From the NCBI GenBank assembly GCA_036702865.1, contig DATNQD010000071.1:62001-126000 (forward strand): a stretch of DNA of 64,000 bases, read 5' to 3'. Positions 31,202 through 40,472 of this stretch are shown here, piece by piece. The stretch comes from Trichocoleus sp. (GTDB lineage: Bacteria > Cyanobacteriota > Cyanobacteriia > Elainellales > Elainellaceae). Position numbers and translations under genes: made by a program. The notes under the pieces were generated by a model. That model worked only from the letters and a program-made list of their open reading frames with translations. It was not told the DNA's origin and made no database searches. The number at the start of each line of letters is the position of its first letter. Positions within the stretch are counted from its first letter, which is position 1.

Positions 31202-31671
31202 GGAACGTAAAGCTTGTGTCAAATGAATAGCAGCATCATACCGCTTCGCTGCCGTCCTACAACGCTGGTGCTCAGCCCGATCGCCTTGGTCTATCTCAGG
31301 AAATATACGTAATTTAATATTAGCTAAAGACAAGAATAAAACAGTACCTCTCTTCCTGAATCTATTGCTGATTGACAAGCCCCATACCAAAGGAAAGCGG
31401 AGAAGTTGGGCGAAATTACAGAACTCATTCTGCTTGAACAACCGCTAAGCTACGGATGACTACCATATAGTTCATCAAAGATTTAAGTATGAAGTGATTT
31501 TTATCACAAAAATCCGTATATCAAACTAAGTATCATTAGATACATCAAGGATTGATTGGAGTTCAGTCATTACTGGTTTTCAAAACGAGTCGTTCCTGCG
31601 GAATTGCTCCAATCGCCTTAGATACGTGGAATGGATATATCCAGGGGCATTCATAAGTGGCAAGCATCCAG
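31202..31671. other. Divergent intergenic gap between murF and a hypothetical gene
   Basis: A 470-base AT-rich region with the promoters of murF (leftward) and the next gene (rightward). A small palindrome, GTATC-ATTA-GATAC, lies at 31530-31543. No gene or RNA is recognised. Confidence 0.45.
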
Positions 31672-32931
31672 ATGAGTCGCTACAATCGACCAATCAGTTC
31701 AGCGGAACAGATCCTCTACAACCATTTGCTTTACTGGGTCAATCAGGAATCGACGATCGCCATGCTGGAACGAGTGCGGACGCTCTTTGTCGATAGCATC
31801 AGCTATCCTGATCCCGAAGTAGCTCACGCGCTCAGGCAAATTGCTGCCTCCGAGTTTGCTGAAGAGGATTTTCGCTTTGTTTTAAATCGCTGCTGCCATA
31901 TTCTAATCAACCACTGGCAGGCGCGTCCCCAATCCCGAATGGCAATTCCTCAACTAATCGCGCTGTTTGAAATGCCTCCTTCAACCAGTACGGTTAGCGC
32001 GCTTCACTCTCGATCGCTTCGCCGTCTCCGCCATCTGATCCAGCAATTCACCCAAACTGAGCAGTACCTAACGCTTCGTCGTTTAGCCCAGGTTCTCGTT
32101 GAAGCTGAAGCCTCTGTGGATGTTGGGCAGCACCCACTAGGAACACTGATCCGTCGCTATCCCTACCTGTATGAGCATTGCCTCTTAAGCGAAGACAGTG
32201 CTGAAGAACAGCAGCACACCGTTCGGCAGCTTCAGTCTGTGATACAGCACCAATTTGAGCTTGATCTCTCCCGCTATGTCACTTATCAAGTTCGTCGATC
32301 GCAGCTTCTTCAAACACCAACGCCCGATCGAATCATTCAGCCTGTCACGAACCCCACCTTGTTAAATGAGCAAGAACTAGGGCAGGCAATTCGGCACTAT
32401 GTGGGTCGGGTTGATGGTTGCCGCACCCATCGCGATCATGCCCTCAATTTTTTGACGCATACCGGGCAGATGCGATCGTTCTCTCGCTTCAAGGATGATC
32501 TGTATCAATACATCACAGCTGCAGTTGATCCAGCTTATGGCAGCCGAAAATTTAATCGCCAGCTTTACCACTGTTTAAAGAGCACGCTACCTGAAAGCAA
32601 CAGCCATCAGCTCACTGACTTTCTTTTGATACGGACCTGCACTCACCTGCTTAATTTTCTGGTTGCAGATAACCAGAGTCACCCAAATCATTTTGTCTTC
32701 GTTGATCTGCTCAACAATCTTGGTCCGGTGATAACAACGGGGTTACTGCTGCGTATTGTGCTGCTTTGCCGCAAGGTAAAACCCTACCTGGAAAAGCGGC
32801 TTTCTCTTCTGTTTGGTCACTACGAAGGCTATAGCCGTGATGCAGTACATTGGCTGATTCAGGCATTGGAAAACCTGAACATTGCCCTCACAACAAACTT
32901 TGGTTCAGTCAATCTATCTCTTCTGCACTAG
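31672..32931 (+). CDS. Conserved-looking cyanobacterial protein of unknown function
   Basis: A 419-residue protein from ATG 31672 (MSRYNRPISSAEQILYNHLL); the open frame begins at GTG 31657. I do not recognise a named domain. The sequence is soluble, rich in predicted alpha helices and contains many Arg/His/Leu residues (SLRRLRHLIQQFTQTEQYLT, RRYPYLYEHCLL), with no signal peptide or membrane helix. The even helical pattern suggests an alpha-solenoid or scaffold fold, but that is inference. Codon use matches its neighbours. It stands alone upstream of rpsU. Confidence 0.75.
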   Translation: MSRYNRPISSAEQILYNHLLYWVNQESTIAMLERVRTLFVDSISYPDPEVAHALRQIAASEFAEEDFRFVLNRCCHILINHWQARPQSRMAIPQLIALFEMPPSTSTVSALHSRSLRRLRHLIQQFTQTEQYLTLRRLAQVLVEAEASVDVGQHPLGTLIRRYPYLYEHCLLSEDSAEEQQHTVRQLQSVIQHQFELDLSRYVTYQVRRSQLLQTPTPDRIIQPVTNPTLLNEQELGQAIRHYVGRVDGCRTHRDHALNFLTHTGQMRSFSRFKDDLYQYITAAVDPAYGSRKFNRQLYHCLKSTLPESNSHQLTDFLLIRTCTHLLNFLVADNQSHPNHFVFVDLLNNLGPVITTGLLLRIVLLCRKVKPYLEKRLSLLFGHYEGYSRDAVHWLIQALENLNIALTTNFGSVNLSLLH

Positions 32932-33081
32932 CAGCAATGCAGTAGCCAACCAAATTGGCTCATCGTGGTGTTCTGAATGAGTTGCGGAAGGTACCGAGAC
33001 CTATTTAAAATATTATAGAATCGGGCAATTTAGTAGCCCAAGTTATTGGTTCGAGTAACTTGTAGAAAAGGAGTACCAGGC

Positions 33082-33261
33082 ATGACCCAAGTGGTCTTAG
33101 GAGAAAATGAAGGAATTGAGTCTGCACTACGTCGATTCAAGCGTCAAGTTTCGAAAGCAGGTATCTTGGCAGATGTAAAATGCCATCGTCATTTTGAAAC
33201 GCCTATCGAAAAGCGCAAGCGCAAAGCAGTAATGGCGCGTCGAAAGCGTCGGTTTCGCTAG
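33082..33261 (+). CDS. rpsU: 30S ribosomal protein S21
   Basis: ATG 33082 is chosen because AAAGGAG lies about ten bases upstream and [20 protein letters not shown] is the normal S21 start; the open frame extends to GTG 33046 without meaning. The 59-residue protein has the S21 core [20 protein letters not shown] and the very basic tail [18 protein letters not shown]21 helps the 30S subunit pair with mRNA during initiation. A hairpin follows at 33303. Confidence 0.95.
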   Translation: MTQVVLGENEGIESALRRFKRQVSKAGILADVKCHRHFETPIEKRKRKAVMARRKRRFR

Positions 33262-33302
33262 AGCAGCCAGCGACAAAATTTTTTCTAAATATCTAAAAAT
33301 TT

Positions 33303-33328
33303 AAGGGGCACATTCATTTGTGCCCTTG
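33303..33328 (+). terminator. Probable terminator after rpsU
   Basis: GGGCACA-TTCATT-TGTGCCC is a perfect 7-bp hairpin that can extend by a G-U and an A-T pair, 42 bases after the rpsU stop. The following T content is weak (TTGCTGTTATT), so efficiency is uncertain. Confidence 0.6.
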
Positions 33329-33436
33329 CTGTTATTAAAACTAATTCATAAAAGCGATGATGGTTGATTGGGCATCCACGTCCACTAACCCAAGTGACCG
33401 CCCTTAAGGTTCGTTCATCCGTTTCCCATACCTGGA

Positions 33437-33982
33437 TCATCCATTCTTAAAACAAGCGGTTTCGTCCAGATCAGCGATCGGTTTCGTTCGCTCGGTAGTA
33501 AAAAACTCGACTTTAAGCTTGCCAAGCTGGAGCAAGTCACTATTTTGCAAACTTCGCCGTTCTGTAAGCAGCAAAGAACGACCATTGACTCTTGTACCAT
33601 TGCTGCTGCCAATATCGGTGATGTAAAACCCATACGTTGAGTGATGTCCGATGACGGCATGGCAACGAGATACAGACTGCTCCGCAACCACAATCGCACA
33701 AACTGAGCTGCGTCCGAGAAGCCAGGTGGAGGCAATCGGTGTGACTTCTGGAATCAGGTGCATTAAATTTGTAAAAAGAAATCGAGTACGTCCTGTTGAA
33801 ATCGCCTGGATATAGTACGGAGTATGACAGCAGCGTTCAGGGGCAGCCACCAGAGAAGTAGCAAGTGATACCACTTCATCAAGATCATAGTTACAGTCTG
33901 CGAGAAGGGCATCCAAAAGTGAGGGATGCTGCTGAAGAAAGTCTAAGGGACACCGATAAGAGACTTGCAGGGGGTTCAACAT
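33437..33982 (-). CDS. FHA-domain protein
   Basis: A 181-residue protein. The C-terminal half (about 85-160) is a forkhead-associated domain that binds phosphothreonine peptides: WLLGRSSVCAIVVAEQSVSR, then HAVI and the core SSNGTRVNGRSL. The conserved Gly-Arg, Ser, His and Asn-Gly of the phosphate site are all present. The first 80 residues (LDFLQQHPSLLDALLADCNY) match nothing I know. Small FHA proteins in cyanobacteria act in Ser/Thr kinase signalling, secretion or cell-surface processes. No kinase gene is adjacent, so the partner is unknown. Confidence 0.85.
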   Translation of the reverse strand: MLNPLQVSYRCPLDFLQQHPSLLDALLADCNYDLDEVVSLATSLVAAPERCCHTPYYIQAISTGRTRFLFTNLMHLIPEVTPIASTWLLGRSSVCAIVVAEQSVSRCHAVIGHHSTYGFYITDIGSSNGTRVNGRSLLLTERRSLQNSDLLQLGKLKVEFFTTERTKPIADLDETACFKNG

Positions 33983-34581
33983 TCTGCTGAAATCTACACA
34001 ACAATAAAGGGCTGTGACTACCAGCGATCGACTAAAAAGATCGATCTAAGAAACCGAGAACCCTGATGGAAAGATTGACCTGACCTATAGAATCAACAGA
34101 AATATTTTCTGTTCGCCTGGAACCGTATCAAAGCGAGAAGCAGAATGAGGCTCGGAGTGGTTCTGTCATTCACCAGGTATCAATGTAGGTATAAAGGGAT
34201 TAAATCCGATCGTTCAACATTCCGCAACCAGCATTCTACGGAAATTTACGGATGCTTCAAAGAACCAGGTAAGGTTTAAACGTACAAACCATTAGATGAC
34301 GCTTTTGGAAAGCGTAATTGTCCTGATTATCCTTCGGTGAACTCTTGATGAATTAATTCTCCAGATTGCCCCAAATTACTGATCGCTTCTATTCTCTCCC
34401 CCTCCTCACTCATCTTGGTCGCTTCGCTCCTAATCCCGCTGCCGCTGCTTCGTTCTTTTCCTGCTGCCCCGACGTATGAATTGGTTACAAAACTCACCAA
34501 CTCGGAGCCGCAACCGTCTAAACTAAAGGTATCCAGCCTGCCCTAAAGTCTGGTTCACGTTCGTTATTTTTTGCATTGATT
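33983..34581. other. Intergenic gap before the nitrilase gene, no gene seen
   Basis: A 599-base gap. Its right third (about 34385-34475) is a pyrimidine-rich, low-complexity tract made of CTCCTC/CCGCTGC-like words similar to tracts elsewhere in the window. The rest shows HIP1-like GATCG words only; no coding frame, RNA or clear promoter. Confidence 0.45.
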
Positions 34582-35394
34582 ATGAAGTCTTATCTTGCTG
34601 CTGCGGTTCAAATGAACAGTTTGCCTGATCTGGAGAAGAATTTGGTTCAGGCCGAAGACCTCATTGAGCTGGCAGTGAAGCAGGGCGCTGAACTGATTTC
34701 CTTACCAGAGAATTTCTCCTTCTTAGGAGACGAAAAAGCCAAAATTGCTCAGGCAGAAGCGATCGCCAAGCAGAGCGAAAAATTTCTCAAGACGATGGCA
34801 CAACGCTATCAAATCACGCTGTTGGGTGGTGGTTTTCCGGTGCCAACGGAAGCCGGAAAAGTTTTGAACACTGCATTGCTAGTTGGAGCAGATGGGCAAG
34901 AGCTGGCGCGATATGAAAAAGTTCACCTATTTGATGTGAACCTGCCGGATGGTAATACTTACCAGGAATCTCAAACGGTTCTGGCTGGAATGCGGCTTCC
35001 CCCAGTCTATCCCTCTAAAGATTTGGGGCATTTAGGGCTATCGGTTTGCTACGATGTCCGCTTCCCTGAACTCTATCGCCATCTTTCTCAAATGGGCGCA
35101 GAGGTACTGTTTGTGCCAGCAGCATTCACGGCATACACAGGTAAAGACCATTGGCAGGTACTACTTCAGGCAAGGGCGATCGAAAACACCTGCTATGTGT
35201 TAGCACCAGCTCAGACTGGAAAGCACAACGCGCTGCGACAGTCTCATGGACATGCAGTCATCATTGATCCTTGGGGCGTTATTCTGGCAGATGCTGGAGA
35301 AAAGCCGGGTGTGGCAATTGCTGCGATCGAGCCTTCCCGCTTGGAGCAAGTGCGTCGTCAAATGCCCTCCCTTCAACATCGCGTCTTTGTCTAG
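34582..35394 (+). CDS. Nitrilase-superfamily amidase (Nit1/Nit2-like, probable deaminated-glutathione amidase)
   Basis: A 270-residue carbon-nitrogen hydrolase starting at ATG 34582 (open from TTG 34576). The catalytic triad is complete: Glu43 in LISLPENFSFLG, Lys113 in RYEKVHLFDVN and Cys156 in LSVCYDVRFPELYR. The sequence RYEKVHLFDV and CYDVRFPELYRHLS are closest to the Nit1/Nit2 branch, whose members repair deaminated glutathione or hydrolyse alpha-ketoglutaramate. True nitrile hydrolysis is unlikely. Cytosolic, single domain, no partner genes nearby. Confidence 0.88.
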   Translation: MKSYLAAAVQMNSLPDLEKNLVQAEDLIELAVKQGAELISLPENFSFLGDEKAKIAQAEAIAKQSEKFLKTMAQRYQITLLGGGFPVPTEAGKVLNTALLVGADGQELARYEKVHLFDVNLPDGNTYQESQTVLAGMRLPPVYPSKDLGHLGLSVCYDVRFPELYRHLSQMGAEVLFVPAAFTAYTGKDHWQVLLQARAIENTCYVLAPAQTGKHNALRQSHGHAVIIDPWGVILADAGEKPGVAIAAIEPSRLEQVRRQMPSLQHRVFV

Positions 35395-35510
35395 TCTCTC
35401 ACTCAACGTTTTTGTAGTTGTTGAGCTAAATTTCGCAATTTATTCCATAGAGCTACTTCAGAATCTGTGAAGAACCATGTAGAGTAGACAGGACGAGTTT
35501 TGCCAAAGGC

Positions 35511-36941
35511 ATGATTGATCAAGTTGCTTGGGCAATTTCTTTGTCCTCAGGTGTTCTCCAGTTGCCTCTCCAAGGTTCTCCCTTACTTGCCTCTGCAGCT
35601 GAAGCCGAAACAGAACCGATCGTTCTGGCAGGTGTGCTGCTGAGCTTAATTGTCATTTATTTAGCATCAAAACTGGTAGGAGAGATTTGTGCAAGGATCA
35701 ACTTTCCGCCAGTCTTAGGCGAACTGATTGGGGGAGTGGTCGTTGGAGTTTCTGCCTTAAATCTGTTGGTCTTCCCATCAGGCGATGAGGGCACTTGGAA
35801 TTCCCTTATTCTCAATCTCCTGCAAGCCACCGCAGGCATGACCGCTGCACAAACGCCAACTGTTGCTGAGGGCATTAGTCAAGTCATCTCAGTGCTGTCA
35901 GAACTTGGTGTAATTATTTTGCTGTTTGAAATCGGTCTGGAATCGGACTTGAACGAGTTGATTCGAGTTGGACCTCAAGCAGCAGTGGTGGCAGTCGTTG
36001 GGGTTGCGGCTCCTTTTGCTGCTGGAACAGCTGGACTAGTGCTGTTGTTTGGTGTGCCCGTCATCCCTGCTGTGTTCGCAGGTGCAGCCCTGACTGCAAC
36101 CAGTATTGGCATTACCGCAAAAGTTTTGGCAGAAATCCAACGCCTGACTTCTACAGAGGGGCAGATTATCATTGGTGCGGCAGTGCTAGACGATATTCTT
36201 GGCATTATTGTGCTGGCAGTGGTGGCAAGTCTGGCGAAGACAGGGGAAATCCAGGTTGGGAATATCGTTTATCTGATTGGTAGTGCTTCTGTTTTCCTAA
36301 TTGGGTCAATTCTTCTCGGTCGATTGCTCAGTCCTTACTTCGTGACGCTGGTAGAAAATATCCGCACTAGAGGGCATCTGATTCTGCCTGCAATGGTTTT
36401 TGCTCTGATTTTGTCTTATCTTGGTGCTGCAATTCATCTTGAAGCGATTTTGGGCTCCTTTGCGGCTGGGCTAATTTTGGCAGAAACTGACAAACAGCAT
36501 GAGATTCAGGAGCAGGTCATTCCGATCGCCGATATTTTTGTCCCTATCTTCTTTGTTGTAGTTGGGGCAAGAACAGATGTCAGTGTTCTCAATCCATTTG
36601 TGCCAGAAAACCGTGAGGGGCTAATTATTGCAGTTTTCCTGGTTATCGTTGCCATCCTTGGTAAGTTGATTACAGGGCTAACTGTATTTGGACAACCCGG
36701 CATCAACCGACTGGCGATCGGCATTGGCATGATTCCACGCGGCGAGGTTGGCTTAGTCTTCGCAGGTGTAGGCTCAGCTACAGGTGTTTTGTCTGAAGCC
36801 CTGGATGCAGGAATCATCGTCATGGTCATCCTGACAACCTTTATTGCTCCGCCACTGCTGCGTCTGGTATTCCAAACACCAACCTCAAAGGAACCGATGC
36901 CTCAAGCCGCTGAAGGAGAAAAATCGCTGCAAGAGCCTTAA
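35511..36941 (+). CDS. nhaS3: CPA2-type Na+(K+)/H+ antiporter, NhaS3-like
   Basis: A 476-residue membrane protein with about 12-13 helices. The CPA2 ion-binding motif is GAAVLDDILGIIVLAVV (the Asp-Asp pair), preceded by TATSIGITAKVLAE and followed by LEAILGSFAAGLILAETDK. No C-terminal TrkA-N domain is attached. The closest known type is Synechocystis NhaS3, a thylakoid antiporter that handles Na+ or K+ and helps set lumenal ion balance. That assignment is from remembered similarity; plasma-membrane location is not excluded. A Lys/Glu-rich cytosolic tail ends the protein. Confidence 0.85.
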   Translation: MIDQVAWAISLSSGVLQLPLQGSPLLASAAEAETEPIVLAGVLLSLIVIYLASKLVGEICARINFPPVLGELIGGVVVGVSALNLLVFPSGDEGTWNSLILNLLQATAGMTAAQTPTVAEGISQVISVLSELGVIILLFEIGLESDLNELIRVGPQAAVVAVVGVAAPFAAGTAGLVLLFGVPVIPAVFAGAALTATSIGITAKVLAEIQRLTSTEGQIIIGAAVLDDILGIIVLAVVASLAKTGEIQVGNIVYLIGSASVFLIGSILLGRLLSPYFVTLVENIRTRGHLILPAMVFALILSYLGAAIHLEAILGSFAAGLILAETDKQHEIQEQVIPIADIFVPIFFVVVGARTDVSVLNPFVPENREGLIIAVFLVIVAILGKLITGLTVFGQPGINRLAIGIGMIPRGEVGLVFAGVGSATGVLSEALDAGIIVMVILTTFIAPPLLRLVFQTPTSKEPMPQAAEGEKSLQEP

Positions 36942-37415
36942 CGGGTCTAGAAATCTTGCACTAGGAACAGGGTTGTGGTCTGTCCATGCCCTATTTTTAG
37001 TAATAGTTCAACGATTTTGATGAACTTTGGTTTGCCAGTGACAAAAAACCACAGTCGTGAAGCGATCGGTTTTGCTCAATCAGATTGACCAAGCCTTGAT
37101 GCTCCAATTCTCTTAAATTAAGCGTTTGACAATTCCAGAATTGATAAAAAGCACGACGCTAATTGTAGAGTAGAGTTTACGATTTATCTCGAGCTTGCTC
37201 CTGTGGGTAGTTGCTCGTTATATAAAGCGACGTAGCTCTGCTCTCCCTTGAGGTTTACCCTGGTGCAGTGAAACAACTGTCTACAGGGCCTTCTCAATTT
37301 GGCAATCAAAACTTACAATTCTTCAAACGTTTTTGATAAAGTGTTCTCTACCTAATCGCCGCTAGACTGATTCTTCTGACGCAACGTCTCAGTCTCTGGC
37401 AACTTAATTTCTCTT
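36942..37415. other. Intergenic gap between the antiporter and murI
   Basis: A 474-base gap. It begins with a possible terminator for the antiporter gene (36969-36998) and otherwise holds AT-rich sequence upstream of murI. No coding frame or RNA is recognised. Confidence 0.45.
36969..36998 (+). terminator. Possible terminator after the antiporter gene
   Basis: AGGG and CCCT bracket an inner TGG/CCA pair, and ATTTTT follows. The stem is short and interrupted, so this is a weak prediction. Confidence 0.35.
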
Positions 37416-38294
37416 ATGAAGCAACCCCAATCCCTCGCTCATCTCTCCCTCACTACTCCTCCCGATCGACAGCGTGCCCGAATCGGTGTCTTTGATAGCG
37501 GTGTCGGCGGCTTAACCGTTTTACGGCAACTCTATCGACAATTGCCCAACGAATCGATTCTCTACTTTGGTGATACCGCCCGTTTACCCTATGGCACTCG
37601 CTCTCAAGCAGAAATCTTACAGTTTGTGCGAGAAATTCTGCTTTGGATGCAGCAGGAGGGAGTCAAGATGGTGCTGATGGCTTGCAACACAAGTTCTGCT
37701 CTCGCACTAGAAGCAGTGCAGAATGAGTTTGACGTCCCAATTTTAGGAGTGATTTTGCCAGGAGCACGCGCTGCGATTCAAGCTGGAAAGCGAATTGGTG
37801 TAATTGCAACACCAGCAACGGCAGCCAGCAATGCTTATCGAGATGCAATCCAAGAAGCCGATGCAACTGCGGAAGTTTGGCAAGTCGGTTGTCCAGAGTT
37901 TGTACCACTCATTGAGCAAAACCGTCTGAGTGACCCTTACACTCGTCGTGTTGCCCAGCGCTACCTTGCGCCTTTGCTTGAACAGCAGATTGATACACTA
38001 GTCTATGGCTGTACGCACTATCCCCATCTGGCACCGGTCCTCAAGTCGATTTTACCCCGATCGATTCGCTTGATTGATCCAGCAGTTCATATTGCTCAGG
38101 CAGCAGCCCAAGAACTAGATTTGCTTGGACTCAGGAACACAAGAACGGCGTTGCCCACCCAGTTTTACGTCAGTGGATGCCCTGAGCAGTTCGCACAGCT
38201 TTCGGTGCAGTGGCTAGGCTGTGTTCCGCTGGTTGAGCAGGTCGATGTTGCCTCAATTGATCATCAGGCAAGGTCTTTAGAACTAGCAGAATAA
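37416..38294 (+). CDS. murI: Glutamate racemase
   Basis: MurI makes D-glutamate for peptidoglycan. The 292-residue protein has a 25-residue N-terminal extension, then RIGVFDSGVGGLTVLRQL, FGDTARLPYGTRS, the first catalytic cysteine in VLMACNTSSALALE and the second in LVYGCTHYPHLAPV. The family length is normal. Cytosolic. It lies about 1 kb upstream of the prenyl diphosphate synthase gene in the same direction; a murI-sds neighbourhood is known from other cyanobacteria. Confidence 0.95.
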   Translation: MKQPQSLAHLSLTTPPDRQRARIGVFDSGVGGLTVLRQLYRQLPNESILYFGDTARLPYGTRSQAEILQFVREILLWMQQEGVKMVLMACNTSSALALEAVQNEFDVPILGVILPGARAAIQAGKRIGVIATPATAASNAYRDAIQEADATAEVWQVGCPEFVPLIEQNRLSDPYTRRVAQRYLAPLLEQQIDTLVYGCTHYPHLAPVLKSILPRSIRLIDPAVHIAQAAAQELDLLGLRNTRTALPTQFYVSGCPEQFAQLSVQWLGCVPLVEQVDVASIDHQARSLELAE

Positions 38295-38424
38295 ATAACG
38301 CAATAAAAAACTGAGCCTCTGGGTTGGGTGGCGTGCAACATCCCTAGTCCCACTTGCTCAGTCTTTCAAGAAATAATTTTGTGTAATACAATACACATAG
38401 GTTGAGTTGTGAAGCAGACTGTAA

Positions 38425-38526
38425 TTAGGCACGCGATCGTTGCGCTAACCGCAGCAGCAAATAAACTGCGAGAATATAGCCTGTTGCCAGAATAGGAATG
38501 ATGAGCGGCATTGAGTCGTAAGTCAT
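38425..38526 (-). CDS. Candidate 33-residue single-pass membrane peptide
   Basis: A minus-strand frame from ATG 38526 to TAA 38425-38427 reads MTYDSMPLIIPILATGYILA and then VYLLLRLAQRSRA. A second ATG at 38511 would give 28 residues. The one hydrophobic helix with a basic C-terminal tail resembles tiny photosynthetic-complex subunits, but I cannot match it to any. No clear Shine-Dalgarno element is present. It lies alone between murI and sds on the opposite strand. It may be real, antisense or chance. Confidence 0.35.
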   Translation of the reverse strand: MTYDSMPLIIPILATGYILAVYLLLRLAQRSRA

Positions 38527-39332
38527 AGGACGTCTGTATGAGTGAAGGATTAGTAATATTAAGAGCAGTGGGGCATCAAGACTCTCACAAAGACAGAACT
38601 TTGGCATACAGAAACAGCAGTTGGATCAACCCACCGCTTAAGCCGGGAGGCGAGATCGAACTGCAACAAAAGACCCGCAACGCTGACACTGAATACGAAG
38701 AAATTTCAGAATCAAGCATCTCCGCTTAAACCTGCATTTTCTTCTCGGTCTATAATCGACCTCATATTCAGTAAGAAGACATCAAGAGAAAGCAGCCTTC
38801 TCAGGTTGCTCATAATTGATATCTCACAGTCGCATCAGCAAGCTGGGACTCTTCTGCCCTATCTTGTACTGAATTGTTGAAATTTTGAAATCCTTATCTA
38901 TTAGGTTAACACAGGTTTCTGCCGTTGCGGATAGCTTTCTCAACGAGTTTGCCCTCATTTTTACGGAACTTTACTAGAGGTAATTCTCATCTGTTTGCAG
39001 CAATTCGCGAAAAAAAGATAGTAATAGGTTCAGTAAATCTACTTAAACTATAAGCCAATCTTATATTAGTTGAGCGGTAGCCAGATCTCCGGTTGACAAA
39101 TCCAGAAATACAACTTCCAGAAGGAGGAACTACAGCAGCCCAAAATTGTCTCTCATCTCAGCTCGATCGGCTGAAACCACTTAGTCGCCCGGAATCAAGA
39201 AACGATGGCTGCTAATTCGTCCAATTTTTCTTCAAAGCGATCGAAAGGATTGCGGCAGAGAGCTAAGGACTATCTTAAAATTAAGGTAAGATATGTAAAA
39301 TTTCGTAACCTAACACCAGCGACGGCTCATCT
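38527..39332. other. Long intergenic region upstream of sds
   Basis: An 806-base gap. A 63-codon plus-strand frame at 38538-38729 is open but has no ribosome binding site or recognisable content. The right end is AT-rich (around 39280-39310, TAAGATATGTAAAATTT) and probably contains the sds promoter. No tRNA or known regulatory RNA is recognised. Confidence 0.45.
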
Positions 39333-40304
39333 ATGACCTCAGCAACCTCCCTCTTTTCCCCGGTTGAAGCGGACTTACGCGAGCTGACAGAGAACCTGAA
39401 GCAACTGGTTGGTGCCCGACACCCCATTCTCTATGCAGCAGCAGAGCATTTGTTTGGGGCGGGAGGCAAACGACTGAGACCTGCAATTGTGCTGCTACTG
39501 GCTAGAGCAACAATGCCAGGGCAGGAAATTACACCGAAACATCGTCGTCTTGCTGAAATTACGGAGATGATCCACACAGCAAGCTTGGTGCATGATGATG
39601 TGATTGACGAGGCAGATCTACGACGTGGTATCCCTACCGTTCACAGCAGCTTTGGTAATCGTGTAGCAGTTTTAGCGGGTGACTTCCTCTTCGCGCAATC
39701 ATCCTGGTATTTAGCGAATCTCGACAATCTAACAGTTGTTAAGCTGTTGTCGGAAGTGATTATGGATTTGGCAGAAGGTGAGATTCAGCAAGGGCTGAAC
39801 CGCTTTGATACCAGTCTGTCGATCGAGGCTTACCTGGAGAAAAGCTATTACAAAACTGCCTCACTCATGGCGAATAGCTCAAAGGCAGCAGGAATCTTGA
39901 GCGGCGTTTCGCCAGAACTGGCAAAGCAGCTTTACAGCTACGGGCGTAGCCTCGGTCTGGCATTTCAGATTGTGGATGACATTTTGGACTTTACAGGGTC
40001 GAATGATGCCCTGGGTAAGCCAGCAGTATCGGATATGAAAAGTGGTAATTTAACGGCTCCCGTCCTGTATGCATTGGAAGAAAAGCCCTATTTGGAGACT
40101 TTGATCGAGCGAGAATTTGCCCAAGAAGGGGACTTAGATCAGGCGATCGCCCTAGTTCATGATAGCCAGGGACTTGAACGATCGCGCGAACTTGCTGCTC
40201 ATCATGCCCAACATGCCGTTGAAAACCTGACCGACCTGCCTGCCTCTGAGCCGCGTGCGGCATTGATTGAACTGGCAGATTATGTATTGAGCCGTCTCTC
40301 TTAG
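39333..40304 (+). CDS. sds: All-trans polyprenyl (solanesyl/nonaprenyl) diphosphate synthase
   Basis: A 323-residue trans-prenyltransferase that condenses isopentenyl diphosphate units into the long chain used for plastoquinone. The first Asp-rich motif is LVHDDVIDEADLRRG and the second is FQIVDDILDFTGS. GGKRLRPAIVLLLARA and GEIQQGLNRFD are also typical. Product length cannot be proved from sequence; solanesyl (C45) is inferred from cyanobacterial orthologues (Sds/PreA). Cytosolic or membrane-associated. Confidence 0.9.
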   Translation: MTSATSLFSPVEADLRELTENLKQLVGARHPILYAAAEHLFGAGGKRLRPAIVLLLARATMPGQEITPKHRRLAEITEMIHTASLVHDDVIDEADLRRGIPTVHSSFGNRVAVLAGDFLFAQSSWYLANLDNLTVVKLLSEVIMDLAEGEIQQGLNRFDTSLSIEAYLEKSYYKTASLMANSSKAAGILSGVSPELAKQLYSYGRSLGLAFQIVDDILDFTGSNDALGKPAVSDMKSGNLTAPVLYALEEKPYLETLIEREFAQEGDLDQAIALVHDSQGLERSRELAAHHAQHAVENLTDLPASEPRAALIELADYVLSRLS

Positions 40305-40472
40305 GACAGCATCAATTCAGCGATTCAGGCAAGATCAAACTGCAGCATCAACGCTGACCTGAGTAGTGCATCCTATAGCAGGCTAAAAGTTCCGCAATAT
40401 TCCCGACATTGCCCTTTTTCAATTCAGGGAACTCTATCGCTAACGCCCCTATACATCCAGTCATCCGGGGCA

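Noticed and set aside
29846-31441. Extended MurF start at 31441
   Set aside because: The extra 80 residues match nothing in MurF; the family start MRHLSLGELVSLLQ at 31201 is clear.
38538-38729. 63-codon plus-strand frame in the gap upstream of sds
   Set aside because: No ribosome binding site, no hydrophobic or domain-like pattern, and it starts 12 bases from a candidate gene on the other strand. Conservation would be needed to call it.
38640-38760. Minus-strand sequence with CAGTTCGATC, resembling a tRNA T-loop
   Set aside because: The flanking bases do not pair as a T-stem, and no acceptor, D or anticodon arms can be built.
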